Positions 1 through 6,216 of a stretch of DNA of 12,746 bases are shown here, piece by piece. The notes beneath the pieces were generated by a model. The model worked only from the letters and a program-made list of their open reading frames with translations, was not told the origin of the DNA and searched no databases. The translations under genes and the position numbers were made by a program. The stretch is from an uncultured Clostridia bacterium (GTDB lineage Bacteria; Bacillota; Clostridia; Oscillospirales; CAG-382). The stretch's first letter is position 1. Each line of letters begins with the position of its first letter. The stretch covers positions 1 through 12,746 of the forward strand of contig CAMZED010000039.1 in assembly GCA_947305675.1 (NCBI GenBank), read 5' to 3'.

Positions 1-115
1 AAATACCGACGATCACGAAGATCATTACGTGGCGTGTCTTCTTCTCCATCAGCGGCAGCATCAGAGCGAGCGATACCGTGAGGGAAATAAACGCTATGTA
101 TGTCAGGTTGTCCAT
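1..115 (-). CDS. Membrane protein, N-terminal fragment (runs off window)
   Basis: The first 38 codons of a minus-strand gene are visible, and the rest lies beyond base 1. The peptide begins MDNLTYIAFISLTVSLALML, a hydrophobic stretch, then a short charged turn (MEKKTRH) and the start of a second hydrophobic segment, so it is probably a multi-pass inner-membrane protein. Its ATG lies inside the end of the preceding minus-strand gene, with a 13-base overlap. A purine-rich AAGGGGTG sits about 7 bases upstream of the ATG. The overlap implies translational coupling, and the two products probably act together. The family cannot be named from this much sequence. Confidence 0.6.
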   Translation of the reverse strand, partial: MDNLTYIAFISLTVSLALMLPLMEKKTRHVMIFVIVGI

Positions 116-762
116 TTTTTCACACCCCTTTCGAGAACCGGTACGAATACCAGCAATACGACGCACTGAAGAACGTAAACGACTGAAATGCAGATTTCAG
201 GGAGATTGAAGCTTTCTACCAGCATCTCAAGCATACACAGAAGCGCGTAGATGAGCGCTAACAGGTTGTAGTTTCGTATCGCTTTGATCAGACCGTACTC
301 CACGTCCTTGATGATAAGATGCTTCAGGTGGAAATACGAAGCCTGAGCTATGAATAACGCTTCAACGCCGAGCGGGATCGTGGTTTTGTTAATGCCTTTT
401 GCGACGGCGATAAGGCACCAGATCGCAACGATGACCGCGGGAGCCGCGAGAGATATGATCCTCGTTTTGCGGAACGCCGACGAGCCGTCGTCGACTACCG
501 AGTCCATCTGCCCGAAGTTTGCGCTGAACAGGAAGAGGAAGCTCCCGATGATACCGAGCATACCGACGTGGAACCCGCTGCCGAGCTCCCCGTTCACCAG
601 ATACTGAAGCGTTTCAAACAGGCGCCCGAACATGGCGCACCCGACGCTGAAAATGATCATACGGACGTAAAGCGCCGATTCATCGCGAAAGAAACGGTAC
701 AGTCCGTATATGAAGCCGATCCCTGCCGAGACCGTCATCGCAAGCGATAGATACATGTGCAT
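103..762 (-). CDS. Multi-pass membrane protein of unknown function
   Basis: This 219-residue protein has about six to seven hydrophobic segments (roughly residues 5-22, 33-50, 65-82, 103-121, 130-145, 165-182 and 190-210) joined by short charged loops. No catalytic motif is visible. The ATG at 762 is well supported: AAGGAGGC lies about 8 bases upstream on the minus strand. The layout recalls the multi-pass input domains that clostridia place before kinase, GGDEF or phosphatase domains, but here no output domain follows. The next gene downstream is another membrane protein whose start overlaps this stop, so they form a short operon. It diverges from the XRE-receiver/LytS-like pair and may be a target of that pair; this is inferred from position only. 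The family is not recognised. Confidence 0.75.
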   Translation of the reverse strand: MHMYLSLAMTVSAGIGFIYGLYRFFRDESALYVRMIIFSVGCAMFGRLFETLQYLVNGELGSGFHVGMLGIIGSFLFLFSANFGQMDSVVDDGSSAFRKTRIISLAAPAVIVAIWCLIAVAKGINKTTIPLGVEALFIAQASYFHLKHLIIKDVEYGLIKAIRNYNLLALIYALLCMLEMLVESFNLPEICISVVYVLQCVVLLVFVPVLERGVKKWTT

Positions 763-798
763 GGAAAATTGCCTCCTTGATCCGTTTGATAGTTCAAA

Positions 799-850
799 AA
801 TATATATTCTGAACCTATTTTACTTCTTTATTCGTTTATTTTACTTCTTT
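799..850 (-). promoter_or_regulatory. Putative activated promoter with paired direct repeats
   Basis: A 14-base sequence, tattttacttcttt, occurs exactly at 816-829 and again at 837-850, a 21-base step equal to two DNA turns. Downstream in the minus-strand direction is a -10-like TATATT (804-799). The expected -35 position (822-827) falls inside the nearer repeat and does not resemble TTGACA. Paired direct repeats on one face of the helix over a poor -35 are typical of promoters activated by a dimeric response regulator. A shorter inverted repeat (gttca 792-796, tgaac 810-814) spans the -10. The binding protein is unknown; the adjacent XRE-receiver protein is a candidate. Confidence 0.4.
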
Positions 851-869
851 TTTTAAAGAATCTCAATGG

Positions 870-890
870 GACGTTCCAGAATGGAACGTC
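870..890. promoter_or_regulatory. 21-bp perfect palindrome, candidate operator
   Basis: Two 9-base arms, gacgttcca and tggaacgtc, are exact reverse complements around the 3-base centre gaa. The site is in the divergent intergenic region, about 90 bases before the XRE-receiver gene and upstream of its probable -10 (TATAAA, 928-933). No T-run follows, so it is not a rho-independent terminator. Dimeric XRE-type repressors usually bind palindromes of this kind, so autoregulation by the neighbouring gene is the simplest idea. The binding protein is inferred. Confidence 0.5.
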
Positions 891-927
891 AAATTTTGTA
901 AAAACACTTGTTTTTGTTAAATTTCGG

Positions 928-933
928 TATAAA
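928..933 (+). promoter_or_regulatory. Putative -10 element for the XRE-receiver/LytS-like operon
   Basis: TATAAA followed by AT lies 45 bases before the ATG at 978. No good -35 hexamer is found at 16-18 bases spacing; TTGTTT at 908-913 is only 14 bases away. The promoter is therefore either weak or helped by a bound protein. Confidence 0.35.
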
Positions 934-977
934 ATGTAGGTGAAGAAAAATGTAAGGTGTTTTTGGAGCATGCGTAA

Positions 978-1574
978 ATGAATCGTTTTTTTTCGGAAGC
1001 TTTGAGAAAAATACGGACTGAAAAAGGACTTTCACAACAAGCGTTAGCCGATAAAATGTTCGTTACCCGTCCCACGATAGCCCGATGGGAGTCCGGCATC
1101 CGTCTGCCCGACGCGGTGATGATCTCCCGACTCGCAAAGGTTTTGGACACTAACATCGACCTGCTGATCACCGCCGCGAAAAGAGACGAAAGTCCGAACG
1201 TTATAATGGTCGACGACAGAAAGCTGATACTCACGGGCGGGCTGCCGGTGCTTGCGGAAGTGATGCCCCACGCGACGGTCACGGGCTTCACCGACGCCGG
1301 CGAAGCCGTCGAATACGCCAAAACCAACCGAGTATCTCTTGCCTTTTTGGATATTGAGCTTCGCAATACGAACGGGCTTGATCTTTGCCGCGCCTTGCTT
1401 GAGATCAACCCCCGCACCAACGTTATATTCCTGACCGCGTACGCCGACTACTCTCTTGACGCGTGGAACACGGGCGCGAGCGGTTTTATGCTGAAGCCTA
1501 TCACGCCGGAAGGAGTGACGGAGCAGCTCGAAAAGCTGAGATATCCTTTCTGGACAGGGGGCGATAACGCGTGA
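978..1574 (+). CDS. XRE-type HTH plus receiver domain response regulator (reversed order)
   Basis: This 198-residue regulator has its DNA-binding domain first. Residues 8-64 are a Cro/C1 (XRE) helix-turn-helix, with the typical LSQQALADKMFVTRPTIARW segment followed by ESG and LP. Residues 74-190 are a receiver domain with the acidic pair D79/D80, phospho-acceptor D125 in FLDIEL, T153 in LTAYA, and K173 in LKPI. The receiver resembles those of LytR/AlgR regulators, which normally carry a C-terminal LytTR domain; here the protein ends just after the receiver. The start is fixed by GGAG at 965-968, 9 bases upstream. Its stop overlaps the GTG start of the LytS-like kinase (GTGA), marking the cognate pair. 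Phosphorylation at D125 probably controls dimerisation and so DNA binding. A nearby palindrome and direct repeats are candidate sites. Confidence 0.88.
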   Translation: MNRFFSEALRKIRTEKGLSQQALADKMFVTRPTIARWESGIRLPDAVMISRLAKVLDTNIDLLITAAKRDESPNVIMVDDRKLILTGGLPVLAEVMPHATVTGFTDAGEAVEYAKTNRVSLAFLDIELRNTNGLDLCRALLEINPRTNVIFLTAYADYSLDAWNTGASGFMLKPITPEGVTEQLEKLRYPFWTGGDNA

Positions 1575-2842
1575 ACCAAGTGGATTTTCTCTACTATGCC
1601 CTCGGCGGCGCCATCCTTGTGACGATGGCGTTCGGCGTAGCGCTTGCTTTTTTGGTCCCCTCGCTCGACAAATGGAATAAGCGGTATTTCATCACCTTGT
1701 TTTCTCTGCTGTCTTTGTGCGCCGTCACCTGCTTTTTGGCGCTGATCTTCTATGACGACCCCACCAAGACGACAGCTGAAAGAATAATCTATTTCTTTGA
1801 TTCGCTGCTCGTTTCGGTGCCGATCTTTATGCCCACGATATTTCTCTTGCACAGCTCGCACGAAAAAGTAAAACACAGCGCGCTCTTTTACGCGGCGATG
1901 GCGCTTTCCGGCGCATATTTCGTGATGCTTATCGTCTCGCAGTTTACGGACGTTTTCTACTATGTTACCGCGGAAAATGAATTCCACTACGGGCCGCTTT
2001 TCGCGCTGTCCGTGTCGCCTCTTCTCCTTGTTCTTTTGCTCAACATAGCAGGTACGGTCAGACGGAAAAAATCGCTCTCCAAAAAGTATTTCGTCGGTCT
2101 TTTGAGCTATCTTTTGCTGATGAGCGTGACGGTATTGGTCCATATGTTTGCCCAGGCCGATATCTTCGTGGTGTTCGGCATGGTGATCTTTGCGTTGATA
2201 ATGTACAGCCTGATACTGTCGGACAATATAGACAAATATATGCGTCAGCAGCGGGAGATCGCCAATCAGCGCGCCAATATCATGGTCCTGCAGATGAGGC
2301 CTCACTTCATTTACAACTCCCTTATGGGTATCTATTATCTTTGCGACCGGGACGCAGGCAAAGCCAAACAGGTAACGCTTGATTTTACGACCTATCTGCG
2401 CAAAAACTTTGCCGCCATCGCAAGCGAGAACGCCATCCTTTTCAAAGAAGAACTGGAACATACCCGCGCTTATCTCGCCATCGAACAAGCGCAGTTTGAC
2501 GACAGTCTGTTCGTCAGTTTCGATACGCCGCACACTTCGTTCCGCCTGCCGCCGCTGACGCTGCAGCCCATCGTGGAAAACGCCGTCGTACACGGAATGA
2601 GGGCGAGCAACTCTCCCATTCATATCTCGGTCGTCACGAGAAAGACGGATAAGGCGAGCGAGATCATCGTTGAGGACGACGGCCCCGGCTTTGAAGCTGA
2701 CGGCAACAACGAGCCGCATATCGCGCTGAACAATATCCGCGAAAGGCTTGATATGATGTGCGGCGGAACGCTCGAAATATCCCCGCGCGAAGGCGGCGGC
2801 ACGTCGGTAAAGGTGACGATACCGCTTGCAAAGCCGGAATAA
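1571..2842 (+). CDS. LytS-like membrane sensor histidine kinase
   Basis: This 423-residue protein has about seven transmembrane segments in residues 1-220. A short linker rich in Arg and Gln follows, then a His_kinase (LytS/YehU type) domain with phospho-acceptor H245 in MRPHFIYNSL, and a C-terminal HATPase. The N-box is LQPIVENAVVHG (331-342). The D-box is EDDGPGF (368-374). The usual GIGL-type glycine motif before NIRERL is weakened to HIAL, so the ATP lid departs slightly from consensus. The GTG start at 1571 overlaps the stop of the response regulator, giving coupled translation. It should autophosphorylate at H245 and pass the phosphate to D125 of that regulator. The signal sensed by the membrane part is unknown. 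The layout of its membrane region resembles that of the downstream PP2C phosphatase. Confidence 0.9.
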   Translation: MNQVDFLYYALGGAILVTMAFGVALAFLVPSLDKWNKRYFITLFSLLSLCAVTCFLALIFYDDPTKTTAERIIYFFDSLLVSVPIFMPTIFLLHSSHEKVKHSALFYAAMALSGAYFVMLIVSQFTDVFYYVTAENEFHYGPLFALSVSPLLLVLLLNIAGTVRRKKSLSKKYFVGLLSYLLLMSVTVLVHMFAQADIFVVFGMVIFALIMYSLILSDNIDKYMRQQREIANQRANIMVLQMRPHFIYNSLMGIYYLCDRDAGKAKQVTLDFTTYLRKNFAAIASENAILFKEELEHTRAYLAIEQAQFDDSLFVSFDTPHTSFRLPPLTLQPIVENAVVHGMRASNSPIHISVVTRKTDKASEIIVEDDGPGFEADGNNEPHIALNNIRERLDMMCGGTLEISPREGGGTSVKVTIPLAKPE

Positions 2843-2857
2843 AAACGAGTTTGAACA

Positions 2858-2887
2858 ATTATAAAACGATTATAAAACGATTATAAT
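2858..2887. repeat. 11-bp tandem repeat with embedded TATAAT, leader of the phosphatase operon
   Basis: The unit attataaaacg occurs at 2858-2868 and 2869-2879, and a third partial copy runs from 2880, ending in TATAAT at 2882-2887. The 11-base period is about one DNA turn. The TATAAT could be the -10 of the promoter for the phosphatase gene 79 bases further on. No convincing -35 lies at 16-18 bases. Downstream, small inverted repeats (accgt 2890-2894 with acggt 2911-2915; ggcc 2925-2928 with ggcc 2935-2938) could fold in the leader RNA. Confidence 0.4.
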
Positions 2888-2965
2888 ATACCGTCAGTCA
2901 GCAGTACCGAACGGTGCCAGCAACGGCCCTCTTCGGCCAACTGAAAAACGGGAAGGATGATACAT

Positions 2966-4471
2966 ATGATCAAAAAACTTAAAGAAAACGCAGCCATATT
3001 CGGCTTGATTTTTACCATCGCGTCAGCGGTATTCATAATAGCGCTCAGCATCCCGTTTTTCACGGAGGCGAGGCTGAAGGACAGCCTGTTCGACGCCGGT
3101 GTGGATTCGATCGGCGCGCTTTTCAGCGCGGCGCTGTTTTTCGGATGCATGAAGCAAAACGGCAGCGGGATCGGCTATTTGAGAAGTTTGATCGTTTTTG
3201 TGAGCGCCTGCTTTGCGGTCAACGAAGCGATCCTTTTCACGGTGAGGCTTCCGGAACGGAGCACGGTCTGTTTCGTCCTTTGCCTGGTCAGCAAGCTGCT
3301 TGACCTTGCGATGATCTACTTTTTCTACTCTTACGTAAAAGTCACCCTGGGCTTCAACGGGAAGCTTGCAAGACTGGCTGAAAAGATAATTCCCGTTTTA
3401 CTGGTGCTGGAAACGCTCGTCCTCTTATCCAACGTTTTCTATCCGACCACGTTCTATCTGGACGACGCCGGGATGTATCAAACGTCCGCCTTTTCCTTTG
3501 CCGAGGATATTTATCTTGCCGTGACCTCCGTTCTCACCGCGGTTTTGATCATTATGAGCCGCAGCCCGCGCAATCAAAAAGCGGCGGCGCTGACTTTCAT
3601 TCTGTTTCCGCTGGTCGAATACGCGCTGATGGAGGGACAGTTCGGCAACGCCGCCCAGTACGGTATGGTGCTGATGTCGCTGATAATCATGTACTGCGTC
3701 ATATTTATCGAAAAAAGCAAAACGCTTGCGTCCACGCAGACCGATCTGCGCATCGCGTCAAAGATCCAGGCGGACGCCCTTCCTCCCACCGCGCCGGAGT
3801 TTGAAAACTTTCCGGGGATCGTCCTGCGCGGCAGTATGAATACCGCCAAGGAAGTGGGCGGCGACTTTTACGACTACTTTCCGATCGACGAAAACCGCAT
3901 CTGCTTTTTGATCGCCGACGTATCCGGAAAAGGAACGCCCGCCGCGCTCTTTATGATGACGGCAAAGACTATGATCAAGGACTACGCTCTGACAAAGGAT
4001 ACCACGTCGGAGATTTTTACCGCCGTAAACGCGCGTCTTTGCGAAAACAACGACGAGGGTATGTTCGCCACCGCGTGGATCGGCATTCTCGACACGCGCA
4101 CGATGGTGCTGCAATATACGAACGCGGGTCACAACTACCCGGTGCTTCAAAGGAAGGGTCAACCCTGCGAGCTGATAGAGAAGGTACACGGTCTGTTCCT
4201 CGCCGGAATGGAGTTCACCAGATACAAGCAGGGCGAGATCACGCTCGAGCCGGGCGACCGCTTGCTCCTTTACACCGACGGCGTCACGGAAGCGCACGAC
4301 CGCGAGAACGCGCTCTACGGCACCGAACGGCTTGAAAAGATACTCGAGGCCGCCAAGGACGAGCCGGGAGAAAAGGTGCTTGACGAAGTCCTTGCCGACA
4401 TCGGCGTTTTCGCGGACGGCGTCCCCCAGTTTGACGATATTACAATGGTCGTTCTGACCGTAAAAGAATAA
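2966..4471 (+). CDS. Membrane-anchored SpoIIE/RsbU-type PP2C serine phosphatase
   Basis: About 501 residues. Residues 8-250 hold about seven transmembrane segments of the clostridial multi-pass sensor type. Residues 262-501 are a PP2C/SpoIIE phosphatase: EVGGDFYD (296-303), IADVSGKG (316-323), NAGHNYP (386-392), YTDGVTE (436-442) and FDDITMV (489-495), so the metal-binding aspartates (D300, D318, D438, D490/D491) are present. The family dephosphorylates a serine on STAS-domain proteins in partner-switching circuits. The likely substrate is the STAS protein encoded four genes later. I prefer the ATG at 2966 over the in-frame ATG at 2957, because AAGGA (2953-2957) sits 8 bases before 2966 and would overlap the earlier codon. 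Eleven bases separate it from the transporter gene. It is the first gene of the likely operon. Confidence 0.9.
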   Translation: MIKKLKENAAIFGLIFTIASAVFIIALSIPFFTEARLKDSLFDAGVDSIGALFSAALFFGCMKQNGSGIGYLRSLIVFVSACFAVNEAILFTVRLPERSTVCFVLCLVSKLLDLAMIYFFYSYVKVTLGFNGKLARLAEKIIPVLLVLETLVLLSNVFYPTTFYLDDAGMYQTSAFSFAEDIYLAVTSVLTAVLIIMSRSPRNQKAAALTFILFPLVEYALMEGQFGNAAQYGMVLMSLIIMYCVIFIEKSKTLASTQTDLRIASKIQADALPPTAPEFENFPGIVLRGSMNTAKEVGGDFYDYFPIDENRICFLIADVSGKGTPAALFMMTAKTMIKDYALTKDTTSEIFTAVNARLCENNDEGMFATAWIGILDTRTMVLQYTNAGHNYPVLQRKGQPCELIEKVHGLFLAGMEFTRYKQGEITLEPGDRLLLYTDGVTEAHDRENALYGTERLEKILEAAKDEPGEKVLDEVLADIGVFADGVPQFDDITMVVLTVKE

Positions 4472-4482
4472 GAAGGCGTATT

Positions 4483-6216
4483 ATGCAAGGCTTTTGTGAA
4501 AAGAAATTCCGTTCCATGCTGATATCCGGCACGTTCACCAAGGCGGTGATGTACCTGATGCTGCTCAGCGACAGCATCATCGCCGGCTTTTTCATAGGCG
4601 AATCGGGCGTTGCCGGGATCAACGCGATCACACCGGTGACCGCCGTTGTGACCTTCTTCGGCGATCTCGTCTCGACGGGCGTCGGGATCGTTTTCACCCG
4701 CGAGGTGGGAGCGATGCGAAAGCGCCGCGCCGACGAGATATACGGTCAGGGTCTGATCGTAAGCGTAGGCATAGGGCTTATCTCCGCACTTTTGATATTT
4801 GCATTTCAAAACGTCTATTTCAGCGTGAGCGGCATAACGGGAGACACTTTGGAAAGGGCGCTCCAATACTATAAATTCCTGCCGATCAACGCGTTTTTGA
4901 CCATCGTTATTTTTTATCTTGAACAGATGGTCTACAGCGACGGCGACGAGTTGTGCAACAACATCTGTTACGGTTTCCAGATCGGCGGGAACATAGTCTG
5001 CTCGGTCATACTGACAAAGTTCCTCGGAATGACCGGTATCATTTTAGGCTCCGTGATAGGAAACGGTCTCGGTATCCTTACCTGTTTCATCCACTACTTC
5101 AGAAAGAAAAACACGCTGCACTTTGTGTGGCATCTGTCCTTTAAGGATTTTCTTTTAACCTCAAGGTACAGCATCGTGGATTCTTCCGTATATATCTGCT
5201 GGGGCTTGATGGACTACGTTATGATCGGCTTTATTTCGCGTAATTACGGCGATACCGGGCTGATCGCGCTCGCCGTTGTCGTAAGTCTTATCGAGTTCGG
5301 CGTCGTTATGGACGGCGTCGGAATGGCGATGCAGCCGCTTATCGGCACCTATTTCGGCGAAAAGAATCATAAGCTCATAAAAAGGGTCATGAGATCCGGT
5401 ATAAAGGCCGCGGTCCTGGAAGGCGCCGTGGCGACCATAATCATTATGATCTTTGCGAAACAGTTCTGCGGTTTGTTCGGAGTCACCGAAGGTGATTCGC
5501 TTTCCGCGGCGATGACAGCCATTCGGATCGTATCTCTCGGATTCATATTCTGCAGCACGGTGTCGCTTACGACTTCTTACTATATGCTGATCGACCGCAT
5601 CGGAATGGCTACCTGCATCGCGTGCCTGCAGAACGGTTTATTATACGTTCTCTTACCGATCCTCGGATCCCTTATTTTCGGGATGAACGGTATGTGGGCG
5701 GGCTTCGTGATCGCTCCGATACTGACGCTTATCTGCGCCTTTTCGTTCGTGTATCTGCGATTCGGAAAGGAGAATTTTCCCTTCCTTTTGAAGGATATGG
5801 ATTCCGAGATCGTCGTAACGGACGACAAATTGACGCAGGAAAGCGCCGGCAAACTCTCGGGACAGGTGAAGGACGCGCTGCTGTCACACGGGTATCGGAA
5901 GGAAGAAGCCGTACGCGCGGCACTCTTTACGGAAGAGATCTGCCTTACCGTTCTGGAGCAGAACGGACGTGCAAAAAAGCCGGTCCTGATCGAGTTTTCA
6001 CTGTTCTTTGAGGAGGACTCCGTTCTCATAATTGAACGGGATTCGGGAAAACTGTTCGACATCACGGACCCCGATCTTCATATCGAAGGGCTCAGCAGCA
6101 TGATAATCAGCGGATTGATGGAATCACATAAGGAAAAGGCATATCTCGTGACCACCGGCTACAACCGGAATATGATACGGTTCCGTCGTGAAGAAAAGGC
6201 CGCGGAGACGTTATAA
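4483..6216 (+). CDS. MATE-family transporter with C-terminal RsbW/SpoIIAB-like HATPase domain
   Basis: At 577 residues this is longer than a usual MATE exporter (about 440-460). Residues 10-435 have the twelve-helix MATE pattern, including the first-helix region LLSDSIIAGFFIGESGVAG. Residues 445-577 form a soluble domain resembling the HATPase_c_2 fold of anti-sigma kinases: an N-box-like helix with E484/E485, a D-box-like ERDSGKLFD (518-526), and a G-box-like GLSSMI. Key positions are altered: the N-box Asn is not at its usual place, the second D-box glycine is missing, and the lid glycines are reduced. ATP binding or kinase activity is therefore doubtful, and a docking role is possible. MATE proteins export small molecules using Na+ or H+ gradients; the substrate here is unknown. 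The start has AGAAGG at 4471-4476. The stop overlaps the FGGY kinase start by one base (TAATG). Confidence 0.82.
   Translation: MQGFCEKKFRSMLISGTFTKAVMYLMLLSDSIIAGFFIGESGVAGINAITPVTAVVTFFGDLVSTGVGIVFTREVGAMRKRRADEIYGQGLIVSVGIGLISALLIFAFQNVYFSVSGITGDTLERALQYYKFLPINAFLTIVIFYLEQMVYSDGDELCNNICYGFQIGGNIVCSVILTKFLGMTGIILGSVIGNGLGILTCFIHYFRKKNTLHFVWHLSFKDFLLTSRYSIVDSSVYICWGLMDYVMIGFISRNYGDTGLIALAVVVSLIEFGVVMDGVGMAMQPLIGTYFGEKNHKLIKRVMRSGIKAAVLEGAVATIIIMIFAKQFCGLFGVTEGDSLSAAMTAIRIVSLGFIFCSTVSLTTSYYMLIDRIGMATCIACLQNGLLYVLLPILGSLIFGMNGMWAGFVIAPILTLICAFSFVYLRFGKENFPFLLKDMDSEIVVTDDKLTQESAGKLSGQVKDALLSHGYRKEEAVRAALFTEEICLTVLEQNGRAKKPVLIEFSLFFEEDSVLIIERDSGKLFDITDPDLHIEGLSSMIISGLMESHKEKAYLVTTGYNRNMIRFRREEKAAETL

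Noticed and set aside
970..981. Tiny upstream frame ATG CGT AAA TGA overlapping the XRE-receiver start
   Set aside because: Three codons lying between the Shine-Dalgarno sequence and the real start; the spacing to GGAG is too short for initiation there.
1448..2719. Long minus-strand open frame opposite the LytS-like kinase
   Set aside because: Its composition is rich in Arg, His, Gln and Asp with no domain pattern, and it lies wholly opposite a gene with clear kinase motifs. It is a codon-bias shadow.
2858..2887. Possible CRISPR or satellite array
   Set aside because: Only two full 11-bp units without spacers; no array structure anywhere in the window.
2957..2965. Earlier ATG for the phosphatase gene
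   Set aside because: The ribosome binding site would overlap this codon; 2966 has proper spacing.
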